Source: Ascaphus truei (Eukaryota; Chordata; Amphibia; Anura; Ascaphidae). Taken from it: a stretch of DNA of 64,000 bases. Below, one piece after another: positions 34,701 through 47,436 of the stretch. Each line of letters begins with the position of its first letter. Positions within the stretch are counted from its first letter, which is position 1. The notes beneath the pieces were generated by a model. The model saw only the letters and a list, made by a program, of their open reading frames with translations. It did no database searches and was not told the DNA's origin. The stretch covers positions 18,083,952 to 18,147,951 of the forward strand of contig CM071579.1 in assembly GCA_036426205.1 (NCBI GenBank), given 5' to 3'. The translations under genes and the position numbers were made by a program.

Positions 34701-35835
34701 AGTGGTATGTTTCTCTACCAATAGAGGCAGCTTTATTTTTATCTTTATCCATGTACAGTTTGAAGTGAATTTGGACATTCTTCTACGAACCGTGAGTGAC
34801 CGCACTTAAAGGGACACGCACCTTCCCACACAAAGAGACGAGTTTGACTCCACATTTGGGACTTGTTGCCTTAAATAGTAAACCTTGTCACAGGAAATGC
34901 TATCTTTTCCTTATCCTGTGCCACAACCCTTTAGCACACCCTCAGGCCGCCCTGCCCCTGCTTATTTCAAGACAGTTGCTCAAAGCAGTTAAATGCGGTT
35001 TATTTTTGCACTGACACTCACTTCAGCTAAGATCATGAAAATATGATGCAAATATGAATCTGCTTTTGTAACATTCATACAGCTATTTTTTTACTGAAGC
35101 ATTATCCTTTTTTCAGTGCTTTCTTCTCTAAATAAAATTAAATGACAGTAATCTTTAGCCGATCTTTTCTGATCTGCCCAAAACATTAGCACTGACATCC
35201 GTTATAGTAACGCAGGGGCTCGTTACGGCTGAAAACGGAGATTCATCCTGCGTTAGTGAGCTTTGAACACCCCCCGTTAGCACTTAATGCATTAACTTAA
35301 GTTAGCGCGTCGTTACGGATCTGGCCCTAAAACCATTCCATCCCTGATTTATTTTTATTTTATGTGTTATGTGTTGAGTTCGGTTTTTTTTTTTGTCTGT
35401 TTCAGAAATATATTTTTGGCAATTCTCCCAAATCTATTTACCTTGTTTTATTCATCCTCCACAAACACTTATTTGTACAAATCGCATTTTTCTAGCTGCC
35501 ATTCTTCTGAATTTGTGTTTTTCCATTTTTCTATTGGAGTCGGATAAATTAAATGTGTTGTCGTGACAGATGTGCAGAACTAATTGCTTTTAATTTCCTT
35601 AATAGGTACTTGTTAAGAAATTGCCTGGGTTTTTTTCTTCTTTTTTTTTTTACTTTGGCACTATAACCTACTATAAATAGCATTATTTTTTATAGTTTAA
35701 ACAGTCAAAACACATCACTTTGTGTAGAATCTGTTTGTGCATAAAATCATTTATATTTATTTTAATGCTTTCAGTACTGGTGAGGCTTGGAATGTAATAC
35801 TCTCCAGTAAACTGGTTATCTGGTTATACAGTATA
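34701..35835. other. unannotated stretch
   Basis: No gene recognised. The part 35170-35335, with GTTACGG and TTAGCGC-type motifs repeated, may be an old DNA element. Confidence 0.35.
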
Positions 35836-35960
35836 TCTACTATATATTTGTGAAAGTGTTCTATGTGGCCGTGTCTGTATGTGTCTCCCTGTGTCCCTCC
35901 CTGTGTCCCTAGCGGCAATCTCATTGGCTCCCTTGGCCCGCCCCAGCACACCTCTCATTG

Positions 35961-36113
35961 GCCGGACACACACATACACTCACACAGAGATACACACACA
36001 CACACGGAGACACACACAGGCAGGACACTGAGACACACAAAGATACACACACACACACACTGAGATACACAGACAGGACACAGATAGACAGACAGGACAC
36101 ACACACACACACA
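35961..36113. repeat. CA-rich microsatellite
   Basis: Runs of ACACAC alternate with AGACAGGACAC and GAGATACAC motifs, inside the Helitron. It explains the Thr/His-rich and Val/Cys-rich frames on the two strands. Confidence 0.9.
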
Positions 36114-36159
36114 CCACCCCCCCCCTCGCCTCCCCTCCCCCCCTCTGTCCGTCCCCCCC

Positions 36160-36200
36160 CCATCACGTGCGCGCATGCGCACGAAACGCGTTGGGCTATT
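36160..36200 (+). other. hammerhead-like stem remnant inside the Helitron
   Basis: GTGCGC, loop GCAT, GCGCAC (36167-36182) precede GAAACGCGTTGGG. The stem plus GAAA plus CGCG matches the 3' half of the Penelope-type motifs, but no CTGATGA-like core precedes it. Confidence 0.35.
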
Positions 36201-37544
36201 GAGAATCATTTACCAGCTGTATTGGTAGGGGAGCAGACCTTTCAAGCGGTCTCTGGAGTCGCAGGTTCAAGGAGTTGGTATCGGCAGTGATACCTGGTGA
36301 GTCGTCCCGCCTGCCGTGACGCACTTCCGGGCGCCGACGGAGGACGCCACGTGAGGCAGAAGGAAGCGTCGCCATCATCGGCTGATATCCAAGGAAGCTC
36401 CTGCAGGCATTCACACGTGGCACGCGTCCACCAACATCATCCGTCGGACGCATACACTACCCTCACCTGCGCATATCCTAGGGACTTGCTGTAAGTAGGA
36501 TGCCGGTTTTTACACACCGGATCCTAGACCTGCTCGTCACCAGCCAGCTGCATTTTATTGTGTTTATTAAATAATCTTCATTATTAGTCAGCCTATTGTT
36601 TAGTGTTGTTCAGTGTTGTATGTGTCAGTCTGTCTATGTGTATGTGTTTTTTGTTTTAACCACACTGTGTTACACTATGATCTTGTCCTCTTGTCTCCCC
36701 TGCATGTTATATCATTTCTGCTGCTGAGGAACCTGCTGTCCACTGGACCAGAGCAATATCCGTTGGACATTCCAAATCATCCATTTGAACTTTAACTCTC
36801 CTATTTGGACTTTAAGGGGCCGGTCTGTATTGTTTTCTTTGTATACCACTAACTGTGTTTGGGTTAGTTTTCCTGGCAGCCTTGCCATATTTTTATTGTA
36901 TTAATCACTATGTTGTAATATTTGCACTGCATTTGTATAATTTTATTATTATTTTTAGCGCTAATCACATCACCCTTTTTTCTACTCACAACCCACGCGC
37001 CACCCGCCGCCTCACACCCTAGCAGGACCCCCACTCACAGACAGCACTCACAACCCACGTGCCACCCGCCGCCTCACACCCTAGCAGGACACACGCCTCA
37101 CATTTTTACATCTGTTATGTCACCAAAATATACATTGTATTGTGTTGTGTTTACAATAAACCATTTTTAAACAACATCGTATTACATTTTATTCCATCTT
37201 TCTTTTCAACATTATTATCCAACCTTTACAACAAATAGTCATCTATTGTTCCACGATTTATAAATAATACTACCTATTACGCATTTACATCCCGGGCAAC
37301 GCCGGGTCTCTCAGCTAGTATCCTATATATGGAATAATTCACCTCCCAAAAAGATATATTATAGTTACTTAGGAACATTTTAGAAGGGGGGGGGGGGGCA
37401 ATGAGATTTATTTATCACCATCTGAAGAATTCGAATGATATCCCTTTACCTATTCACACTTTCAACACATTCGAATACATTTACAGTAACAGAAATTGAC
37501 CCAATTTTACATGAAATGAACAGCATTGTAATAATAACTATTTT

Positions 37545-37770
37545 ATTTCATATAGCGCTTGTCTCACAATGGGACGCAAAGTTGTGTGGTAAACAGGAAA
37601 TTTTAGGAGTTTTTAAAGACAAACCATCTGTGTTTTTGGTGCCTGAGGCACAGGGAGATAAAGTGACTTGCCCAAGGTCACAAGGAGCCGACACCGGGAA
37701 TTTAACTAGGGTCTCTAGTGTCATTGTTGACAATCAGTGTCTTTACTCACTGAGCTGCTCATGCTCCCAT
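37545..37770 (-). mobile_element. CORE-SINE (MIR-like), minus strand
   Basis: Complement of the copy at 21765-21992: CTGAGGCACAGGGAGATAAA, then CTTGCCCAAGGTCACAAGGA, then a GGGAATTTAACTAGGG B-box region and CACTGAGCTGCTC at the head. The L2-like tail is near 37550. Confidence 0.8.
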
Positions 37771-39162
37771 TGCATGTTAAAGATGTTCCCATATCACTAC
37801 TCTTCATCCCAATCATCATACCATTGTTTGGAAATGCTGGGTGGTATTTAGTAACTATTGGACTGGTCGGAATGTCTACATTACTTTAGAACACTTAGAA
37901 AATATATTACCAGCCAACCGACTTGTATCTTCTTTCTCCATAAAGAATAACTCTGACATAACCAGATTCTATGGCTATAGGCAATAGAACAGCAATTTAA
38001 TGGCAACCCAAATAAGTCAGTAGTACACAAGTGAAATCCATAGTAAAGGGCCTGAGGAGCAGAACACAAGTGTTCAAATGCATCTCACAATCTAATAATC
38101 AATGTGTAATATGAGATAGCGGTTAGTTAAATAAAATGTGAAAGCTGTATTAATAAAACCATTTCATTTTCCGTTTACAAGCTGCATAATGTAAAAGCCT
38201 GGAAATAAATTCTACATGAAATCCCCAATCATATGTTTATAAATACACTAACATTAGCATTTTACTTCCCCTATAAATCTGCTCCTAACAGCATGCAAGC
38301 AGCGAGATATAAAGCTCACTAAAACAATGATATATTTCCCCTCTCCAAGCCCCGACTAGCGGCCCATTCATTTCTACGGCTGTTCTTCAAACATTACTTC
38401 CTCTGCTCATGCCCCCTCATTTAAAAACCATTTTAATTTAAAGATGCTCCATGCAACGCGAGTGGTACATTCCCTCCTCCTCCCAGTTATACATCATGGA
38501 GCAGGGAAAAGAAAATTGTTTAATCTAGACATACGGTTCAATGTGGTCACCAGTGAACAGTGGAGTAATTACTAGATCAGATCTGCTAAAAATGCTCTCA
38601 GAGTTCTCTGTGACCTATCATATTCTAATCTGCATAGTGAAATACAGCTTCATAACTATAAATTGCCGACTTAATTAAAACCAGGACCTTTCTGTCATTT
38701 AATTACAGGGAGAAAGGTTATTGCTTAAATGCAATTTTCCAAATGTGATTTCTTAACCGTTATTAACGGCTTCGCCGTCATTTATTGTTTCGGGTTTTTT
38801 TTTTTTCTTCTTTCTTTCCCCCCATTGGAAAATAGTCGCGGTGACAGAAGTAAATGACTTTCGTGAGGAACGCAATCTAGATGGAGCTATGCAGGAGCCA
38901 TTTGTTTCTCGTAAGTGGAGCAGACGGTAAACGTGAAAATGTCACGGGAAGGATCCGTTGATGGCTCTCACTTTACTGTAGTAATTAAAAACTGAGGAGG
39001 GTTTTTTTTTTATTTTTTTTTATTAAAGGTGAAGAGAAGAGGTTTATTACAATTGCAGCATTTTTCCTGGCTGAATTGTTGTGGTTGCATTTTCCACCCT
39101 ATTACAGCAAATGGAAATATCACTTGTGAGCGCAACCCTGTTACAAATGATATATATAGATG
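37771..39162. other. unannotated, AT-rich, possible conserved non-coding DNA
   Basis: No repeat is recognised over about 1.3 kb, unusual for this window. TAATTA- and TTAATTAAA-like motifs cluster at 38560-38760. The absence of repeats and the motif content could mark a conserved regulatory element, but one sequence cannot show conservation. Confidence 0.25.
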
Positions 39163-39346
39163 AATGGTGGCAAACTCCAGTCCTGAAGAGCCACCAACAG
39201 GTCAGGTTTTTCAGGACATCCCTGCTTCAGCACAGGTGGCTCAATCAGTGACTAAGTCAATGACTGAACCACCTGTGCTGAAGCAGGGATATCCTGAAAA
39301 CCTGACCTGTTTTGGGGTTTTGAAGACTTGAGTGTGCCCACCCCTG
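39163..39346. mobile_element. hAT-type palindromic MITE
   Basis: Left arm with GTGGCAAACTCCAGTCC, right terminus CCCACCCCTG, both inner arms present. No clear 8-bp duplication. Confidence 0.75.
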
Positions 39347-39542
39347 CTTTAGGCTACAGAATATTTGTTTTCGGTAGCCAAGATGTGTAACATCCATCGT
39401 ATTGCTGCTCCCCAATAAATGATGTAGTTGTACAATATATTGTATTAAAAGCATAATAGACATCTCTACTAAGTTATGAAATTGGACAATTTTTAATAGA
39501 TTATGGTGTGAACTAGAGATGTTCACTGTTATTTTGAGTTTA

Positions 39543-40896
39543 TAGTTATAGTTACATAGTAGATGAGATTGAAAAAAGGCATATGTCCATCGGGTTCAAA
39601 ATATGCTACATAAACGGCATAAACTTATCCTATATTTGTATTTACAGTATATTGATATAGAGGAAGGCAAACAAAGAAACCCAGTGAAACAATATCCATT
39701 GATGTTTCATAAGAGGGAAAATAAATTCCCTCCTGACTCCGCAAGAATTGGCAATCAGATTACTCCCTGGATCAACATCCTTCCCATGTTTACTTATTTG
39801 GTATATCCCTGTATACCTTTCCTTTCTAAAAAGATGTCCAACCTTTTCTTAAAGATATCTACTGTATCTGCCATAACAGCCTCCCATGGGTAATTAATTC
39901 TACACTGTAATTGCCCTTACTGTAAAGAACCCTTTCCTTTGTTGCTGGTGATCTCCTTTCCTCTAGTCTTAATGGGTGACCCTGTGTAATCCCCCTCCCC
40001 CTGTGTCCTCTCTTAGACGCCTCTTTTCTAAAGTAAACAAATCTAATTTTGTTAGCCTCTCCTCATAAATCAGATTTTCCATCCCCGTTATTAATTTTGT
40101 GGCTCTTTTTTTTTAGTTCCATAATGTATTTTCTATGGATTGGTGCTCAAAATTGTACTCCATATTCAAGGTGTGGTCTTACTAATGCTTTGTAAAGGGG
40201 CATAATTATGTTTACTTCCCTTCCATCCATTGCCCGTTTGATGCAAGATAAGATCTTGTTTGCCTTTGCAGCTACTGCATGACTTTGGGCACTATTGCTA
40301 AGCCTGCTGTCTACAAGCACTCCTAAATCCTTCTCCATCAAGGATTCCCCCAATTTATCCCCATTTAATTTGTAAGTCGCCTTTTTATTCTTGCTTCCCA
40401 AATGCATAACCTTACATTTATCTGTATTAAACCTCATCTGCCATTTACCTGCCCACGTTTCCAGTCTATCCAAGTCCTTCTGGAGAGAAATTACATCCGG
40501 CTATAATTTTACTACCTTATATAATTTTGTGTCATTAGCTAAGATGGAGACTTTGCTCTCTATGCCAACCTCAAGGTCATTAATAAACAAGTTCAAAAGC
40601 AGTTTAACCCAACCTGAAAACTTTCCATTTATGACAACCCTCTGTTGTGTATCCTTCAACCAGTTTTCAATCCAGGTGCAAATATTTGTACCTAGACCAA
40701 TTTCCTTTATTTTGTACACCAACCTCTCGTGTGGCACTGTATCAAAAGCCTTTGCAAAATCTACGTAGATCTCATCGACTTCATTGCCCTGGTCTAAATT
40801 CCTACTTACTTCCTCAAAGAAACAAATAAGCTTAGTTTGGTACAACCTATCGTATACATTTTTTACTCTAAAATGTTGTGGGTTTTGGATTTGCAT
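39543..40896 (-). pseudogene. CR1-clade LINE, reverse transcriptase end and 3' UTR
   Basis: On the minus strand the frame 40896-40501 has EIYVDFAKAFDTVPHERL, then WIENWLKDTQQRVVINGK. The GVPQGSVLGPLLF block is missing, and the catalytic FADD region reads LANDTK (40531-40539 encodes AND), so an aspartate is changed. A second frame (40473-40147) has MRFNTDKCKVMHLG, then EKDLGVLVD, then LYKALVRPHLEYGVQF, typical of the CR1 thumb region. The 3' UTR extends to about 39543 and ends in the (A)TAGTAGATGAG-type tail also seen near 56930. Dead, 5' truncated. These motifs are known for CR1 and jockey-like LINEs. Confidence 0.85.
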
Positions 40897-41299
40897 AAAG
40901 GCTGTTGTTTTTGTGTTTGGGTTATGGGAAATATGTGAATTTGATTACAAATATCATAAAATCATGTAACCTGGAACAGTTTTATGCTTCCTACTTAAGT
41001 ATGTGTCATTTAGATCTATTTAGCAAAAATAATATCAAACAGTGTGTTTATTAGCAAAAAATACTAAATAAATAAATATATTGGGTATTATTGGTATCCC
41101 ATTATTGTATTTATTTTTGATATAGTTTTTAATTAATGTATTTTTTTCTTCCTTTTTCATATTCTGTTCTTTCTGATTTTTGCTTTATTAACGTTCTTTC
41201 TGCTCATTATCATTATATCAGCTGCTCTAGTTACCCTGGGGATTTAAACATGGGTCCTCACTCAACCCAAGCAGGATCAATAATTAGACTGCAGTAAAA
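40897..41299. other. unannotated, AT-rich
   Basis: No gene or repeat recognised. Confidence 0.4.
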
Positions 41300-41350
41300 G
41301 TAAGTACTCCTTGAGAAAGCGCTGTTTAAGCGTGAAACGCGCGGGAGTGC
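41300..41350 (+). other. Penelope-type hammerhead-like motif, site E
   Basis: A perfect 5-bp outer stem (ACTCC at 41306-41310 with GGAGT at 41344-41348) encloses TTGAGAA, an inner CGC/GCG stem, GAAA at 41334-41337 and CGCG. Compared with CTGATGA three core positions differ. About 100 bp downstream an AATAAA-like site (CCAATAAATC, about 41400) fits a retroelement end. Confidence 0.4.
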
Positions 41351-43067
41351 AATCCCCCTGTTTTTTGTTCCAGTGTGTCTTTTGTTTTAAACATGTAGTC
41401 CAATAAATCTTTTTTAGTTTTACATCACTGCGGTGTGTTGTTGTGCTTTCACTAGAGTTCGCTGTCCAGCCCATCCCTTGCTGCTTTTTTGCAGTAAAAG
41501 TAAGTCTGTCCCTACATACATAACCCTACGATAGCAGACGGGTAGAGGTACGGGAAAGGGCGGAGGGAACCACTGACATTTTCGGCTGAGCTATCCCTAA
41601 GTCCAGATCTGACACAGTTGACACTGTTCTGGTCGTGAGCTGAACAGGTATTATCCTTAGGGGCGTTATACCACGCAGCTGTATTTTACACCCCGCCGGC
41701 TGCATTATTAACCAGCAAGGCTGTGACAATGTCACGACTGACCCAGGAATTAGTGACCCTTTGCCACATTCTGACTTTGGCAGCTTTTCACAGATCTACT
41801 AATTATCAGGACGTGACAGGCATACACTGCTTATGACCATTTATCCTGCGGTTGACCAGCTAGTGAATACATAGCGACTGGTCTTTTATAGATATGCATA
41901 CATTTTACGCCATTATTTAAAGCAATGCGTGCCCATTCTTTTTATAAGTTTTGTTCTAATAAACATTATATTAATTTTTATCCATATTCTCAATCAGTAC
42001 CTTAGGGGACTTCTGCCCGGTCTCCAGCTTGCTAGGGCTATCAGTACATTATCTGAATGTGTAGGTGCCATCTCCTAAACAGCTATTATACTGTGATGTA
42101 CTTTACCTGACTACCACCCAGCCTATCATTGACCACATGATTGTTACTCCTTAGGATTGTTAAACAGTAGACGCTGGTGCGGGCGTGTGCCCGGCGTTGC
42201 GCATGCACGTGGCACGCGTTTCGTTTATATGTTGTAGCCGGTGGCGTGCGTCGCTAGGGGGCATGGCTATAGACGTCACAGCGATAGCCACGCTGCGACT
42301 GGCTTGGCAGAGTCACGTGGCGCTGCAATTTAAATTTTCATGTATTTGCTGTGATCTGCCACGCCACCGCTCACTGCCATGTGCGCGCGCGGCTGAAGTA
42401 TAGAACGCCAGGCCTGGACACAGCCAAGTCTAATTGACGCGTGCGCGCATGGTAGCGCATGCGCGTGCACTATATTACACTCCTTAGGTGTATGAGCGCA
42501 TGCTACTGGGGCATTCCTCTCATATCCTCGTCTAGGAGATTATCTGTCCACGAGACCCCTTTTTTTTGTTGTTGCACAGCTGAAGAATGGCTCGCGAGCT
42601 TGGGTGAGCATTTTTTGCCCACCTCTAGACACACGTGGCCCTGTGAGAGCTGGCAAAGCATTTCACAAACAGGCACAATGAAAACACAGCAATATCGCAG
42701 CTGCATTTTTAATAGTTTTGCACATCTGAATGTTTGAAGCACAAAGGTAACCCATTCTTTACCAGAGCGGCCCACACAGTCATTTGCATTACGGGAGCAG
42801 CCAATTCATTGCAGTCCTCCGCACGCAATGCAGCGTTACAAATCCAATTGACAATGTTAGTATTGTTGTGTCACTTGCTTGCTGCATTACATTGAAGTAT
42901 CCCTGTGTGTTTGATGTTACAGTCACAATGGATAAACATAAAATGATGAATAAACCTTCAGGGAGAAGAGTAAATCCCGTACATTTATACAGGCAGCCCA
43001 GCGAATGAGTGAGGGCATTTTAACAGTAATTCCCGGACCAACATCGTGTTCGACACAACACACTATG
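41351..43067. other. unannotated; GC-rich 42170-42480
   Basis: The first part may be Penelope-type non-coding sequence downstream of site E. The block at 42170-42480 is rich in GCGCATGCGC-like motifs and could be an LTR or MITE remnant. No gene recognised. Confidence 0.3.
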
Positions 43068-43075
43068 GGTTAACC

Positions 43076-43312
43076 TAGGGGTGCTATAATTCAGTCCTCA
43101 AGCCCCCCCCCCTCCCAACAGGTCAGGTTTGAAGGATAACCCAGCTTCAGCACAGGTAGCTCAATCAGTGGCTCAGTCTAAGACTGAGACACTGATTGAG
43201 CCACCTGTGCTGAAGCAGGGACTGACTGAGCTATCTGTGCTGAAGCTGGGATATCCTCAAATCTGATCTGTTGGGGGGGGGAGGTTTGAGGACTAGAGTA
43301 GAGAACTCCCTG
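43076..43312. mobile_element. hAT-type palindromic MITE with perfect duplication
   Basis: Flanked by ggttaacc on both sides (43068-43075 and 43313-43320). The left terminus is TAGGGGTG (first base changed from C). Both arms are present, the right one with one extra 30-bp unit. C- and G-runs are at about 43107 and 43274. Confidence 0.85.
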
Positions 43313-43644
43313 GGTTAACCCCTTCCCTGCCAGACTAGCCAGAACTGCATTACTCTCCTCTGTATTGCTGATTAATACAAATGGTGCTGATGCCGCCAAA
43401 ACAATTGCACGGCACCTCGATATGTTGGGTAATTAATCAAACGCTCTTGGATGCAAACCCCGGGCAAGAAGCGACTCCCCCCCTCCTCCCCCTCCCCCAG
43501 CAGATTTATAAAGAGAACAAAAAAAAATGTAAAAATCAGCGACGTATTTGGAGTTGGGTTTTTCTTTTGGGGAGTTTATGGGAAACATGTTGAAGCCAAA
43601 TCTGAAGCTTGATTTTCAGAGTATCTTTTTTCTTTCTGTTTAAT
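43313..43644. other. unannotated stretch
   Basis: No gene recognised. Confidence 0.4.
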
Positions 43645-43783
43645 TAGATTGTAAGCTCTTCGGAGCAGGGACTCCTATTCCTAAGTGTCACTTTTATGTC
43701 TGAAGCGCTTCTTCCCATTATGTGTTATTTATATGATTGTCATGTGTATTACTGCTGTGAAGCGCTATGTACATTAATGGCGC

Positions 43784-43814
<31 letters not shown>

Positions 43815-43829
43815 ATACATACATATATA
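43645..43829 (+). repeat. L2 LINE 3' end plus TA microsatellite
   Basis: GATTGTAAGCTCTTCGGAGC, TTTTATGTCTGAAGCGCTTC and CTGTGAAGCGCTATGTAC match the 3' end of the copy at 7630-9112. The ending has expanded into a TA/CATA microsatellite (43783-43829). Confidence 0.85.
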
Positions 43830-43919
43830 GAAGAATTGTAACTATTTTTAATAGTTGGGGAAGGGGAGGATGAAGGGCACAGAGGAAGAAGCAGCAGTTA
43901 CATTAAAACAGGAAAACGT

Positions 43920-44025
43920 GAAATCTTCTATTTTTAAAAAAAATAAATCAGTTCTACAGTATTAGATAATAGTGGCTGTTTTTTTTTTTATTCAACTCTT
44001 AATGCCATTTTTAATGAGTTTTAAA
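43920..44025 (+). repeat. old unclassified interspersed repeat, copy 3 (short)
   Basis: ATCAGTTCTACAGTATTAG, shortened, then ATTAGATAAT, ATTCAACTCTTAATGCC and ATTTTTAATGAG match 32105-32180 closely, in the same order. Confidence 0.55.
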
Positions 44026-45947
44026 ATACTGAGCATCCTTTGATTTCTATAGCCGGCTTTAGCACACGTCCCCAGCAGTGCAAGATCTTTGTAACACTTT
44101 CCTGTTTGCATCATTTGTTGCCAATGTTCCCAGCAGTTTGAGCTGCAATCTGTAACAAAAGATAATGTTACCTTAGTAATATAACAATACAGTGTAGCTG
44201 CTGAGTTACACAGACTGAGCAACCATTATATTAGGCACACAATCCAGATTTTGACAGATTTATAACAAAAGCACCAAACGATTGCCATCTTAGAATGATA
44301 CATTGCCACATGCTTTACATATGTATAAAAAGGGGTGGGGAATGCTGCTTTAAGTCAGTGGACGGGTTTTATTGGGTATTAACAATTTCTCGTTTTTGGG
44401 ACCAACCGCAATATCAGGAACCGAGGAAACTCTTCTCCTCCGTGAACATGAGATCTGATGGCGTTCACTAAATGCCGACGGGCCACCAGTGGAATCTGCC
44501 TTGTTGATGCCTTTTGGGCACCCTGAATAAATTTGGAAACCTTTCAAAATGCCTTCTAACCCCATTGAATCCCATCCTGTTGGATTCATGTGAAGATCCA
44601 TTCTCTGTATCATATATATATAGTTTATATAAACTTGTTCATAGTTTTAATTTGAATTTCATTGAATCTTTGTTAAAAAAAAATACGACAAAGAAAAATT
44701 ATAGTGGGCCCAAAAGGAAATGAATAAACCGTTACCAAATGTTTTCATGTAACCGGGGTGTTTCCTATGGTACCACAAACACAAGTGGAAATGCAATAAC
44801 AAACATAAATTAATTATTGCTTTATTTCCCAGACAATTAATACATACTGTATATAAAAGAAACTAAAGCAGGAGAGGGGTGCAGGAGTGTACTATATACA
44901 ACAGAACGGAAGCCCAGATTACAGACCTTTAGGTAGGACACCACAGTTCCATTTGAGTGTATACAGTCACATTCGAGATAGTCACACTGCACCGTCTGTG
45001 CCGTACACGCTTTCTCCCAAGCAAAGGCATTTACCAAAGCTTTTTTTCCGCAGGTCTGTTTAGCTTCAATACACTGGCAGTGAACACAGACAACAATTCA
45101 ATTGCTTATTTCCTCTTCCGTGACCCTTCCATAATTTAACTGAGCGTTGTACAAAAGTATACGGCAGAACCAGTTATTTTTGTCAGCACGGCTTTCCTTC
45201 GACACCTCACAAGTGTAACATGCATGCCAATGCCACCATTATCTCTTGTCACTGTCTTAATTATGTGTTCTGATTGTGTCATTTCAGTCGTGTCTGTACA
45301 TTCCGTGCCTTACCTTCGTGCCTGTCTTCTGCGCACACATTTTGCAGTGGATCACATCATGTCGCTGGGCGGTGTGTCAGTCGTTGTACGCGAGCTAATC
45401 ATTAAGAAATGACAACATCTGACCATTGCCATTGAATAACTGTGAATTTAAGGGATATTTTCAAACGAACAAACGTTTGTTTTTATGTGGGAACGAACTT
45501 GACTTTATTAGTAGATGCTACTGCTTGTATTAATTAAAAATGAAGGCAAAGCTTTAACTAAATTACCAACTTGTTTTTTTTTTTTAAATCAAAAGGATGT
45601 TTCTTCTAAGCTGACGATCAGAATCTGGCATTGCAGAGAGAGCACAAAGTGTGAATGCTGCAAAGGATGGCTGAATCACGTTTTAATTTGAGTCAAATAA
45701 ATGTTACTCATTAGAACAGTTATCCAATGGTACATATTTGGGGGATTACTTAGCAAGTTTGCTATAATAATGCCAAGTGGACACTAATTTAATAAACAAA
45801 ATTGTGCCACCCTTTGATCCACATTTCAGATTAAATACGCTTGCTCCACATTTCTATGGCAGACAAAATTAATTCCAGTTCAGAGAAAAATAACAGCAAA
45901 ACCCTGTAAAAAGGAAAGAGATGTCTGGGGCAATGATTGATATAGGG
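44026..45947. other. unannotated stretch
   Basis: Nearly 2 kb with no repeat, gene or RNA recognised. All open frames are short. Confidence 0.35.
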
Positions 45948-46055
45948 CAGGGGTGGCCAACTCCAGTCCTCAAGGGACCCCAACAGGTCAGGTTTTCAGG
46001 ATATCCCTGCTTCAGCACAGGTGGCTCAATCAGTAGCTTAGTCGAAGACTGCACC
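45948..46055. mobile_element. hAT-type MITE, left half
   Basis: Terminus CAGGGGTGGCCAACTCC and the left arm to AGTCGAAGACTG, then unrelated sequence. The right half is deleted. Confidence 0.75.
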
Positions 46056-46164
46056 TGCGCTGTATTGCTGCACAATGGGTTGCAAGTCAGATCATTCAAA
46101 TGGTTAATATGGTCATGTTTTTTTGGTTAAGGAACCATGTAATTATAGAGTGAAATTCTGCCGA

Positions 46165-46550
46165 ACCTGAGATCAGATGCATTGTAAGGAACCCCAACCC
46201 TCTCTAATAGCGCGTCTGTGATCAGACACATTGTAAGGAACCCCAACCCCCTCTAATAGCGCGTCTGTGATCAGATGCATTGTAAGGAACCCCAACCCTC
46301 TCTAACAGGGTGTCTGTGATCAGATGCATTGTAAGGAACCCCAACCCTCTCTAATAGCGCGTCTGTGATCAGATGCATTGTAAGGAACCCCAACCCACTC
46401 TAATAGCATGTCTGAGATCAGATGCATTGTAAGGAACCCCAACCCTCTCTAATAGTTTGTGTTTGAGATCAGATGCATTGTAAGGAACCCCAACCCTCTC
46501 TAATAGATTGTGTTTGAGATCAGATGCATTGTAAGAAACCCCAACCGTCT
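46165..46550 (-). repeat. 49-bp minisatellite, about 8 copies (minus orientation)
   Basis: The unit is GATCAGATGCATTGTAAGGA, then ACCCCAACCCTCTCTAATAG, then CGCGTCTGT. It is the complement of the unit at 59831-60180, 13.6 kb away. The last units carry TTTGTGTTTGA insertions. Confidence 0.9.
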
Positions 46551-47432
46551 CTGCAAATTGCAAGAGATGCAAATTGCATCTTTTTTGTGTTGTGCCTCTT
46601 TTCACTAATGTATCAAGGACTCCGCCCCAGTTTTTACGCCATGCTTGTCAGCTTATTCTTTGAGGTGTGAATAGGAAGAGTTACACGGATTATAATGAGA
46701 TGTGTGACATTGTGCGCCTCTGTGCATCGCTTTTTCTCCCTTCACACTGCGTAAAAAAACTTCCGAGGTCTGAGGTGACATTAACTTTCCTGCGTCAAAA
46801 TCTGCTCATTATGTAAAAAAAATTGGAGCAACAAGTTTTGTTCACGACACAATTTTGGAGCATAATTGGTGCAGTGCATTTGTGTTGCTGTGCGACAGTA
46901 CATTGCCCCCTAAATCTTTATAGGTAGGTGGGGGGGGCGGGGGAGTCAATATGTTTCGGGTCAGAAAACTACTTTCTAACTTCTTTTGTTTCATGTTTTT
47001 CTATGTAGTACCTTGAAACAATCCTTCTCTGGATAACCCCATTCATTTTTAATTGAAGGGAATAAAATAAGTGTTATATTTTGCCTAAAAACAGCACAGC
47101 AGGAGTACAGAGATTTCGTTAATAGGCCCCCAACTAGTAACAAAAATGTATTTGAATAAAGATTGCCCTTCCTCTTTCTCATTCATCATGTGGTGGGTGC
47201 CATGTTGGTGCGATGGGTGTATTCAGGTGAATGTAGGATAATATTAATACATTCAGCAATTATTAACGGACATTGTCATTAGTTCAATAAACCCTTTGCA
47301 ACCGGAGTTCCGCAAGCCATTGTTCTGCAAGCCTACCAAACGCGTCAGGGTTTCTGATACATTTGCATGTGCCATGTACAAACATACAAGGAACAAGTCA
47401 CTTTCTATTTCTAAGAGCAAAGTCAGTAAATA
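46551..47432. other. unannotated stretch
   Basis: No gene or repeat recognised. Confidence 0.4.
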
Positions 47433-47436
47433 CATG

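Larger units (their letters stand above)
35836..37318 (+). mobile_element. non-autonomous Helitron
   Basis: It begins TCTACTATATATTTGTGAAA, preceded by A, and ends CTAG, followed by T. Eight bases before the CTAG lies a hairpin, CCGG(G)...(C)CCGG at 37291-37306 (CCCGG, loop GCAACG, CCGGG). TC start, CTRR end, a 3' hairpin 6-12 bp before the end and insertion between A and T are the established Helitron marks. No Rep-helicase is encoded in the 1483 bp, so it would need an enzyme in trans. It carries a CA-rich microsatellite, a hammerhead-like stem, and a 45-bp direct repeat (36984-37028 and 37046-37090, one mismatch). Confidence 0.8.

Noticed and set aside
35921..36290. Cys/Val-rich and Thr/His-rich open frames
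   Set aside because: Products of a CA-rich microsatellite inside the Helitron.
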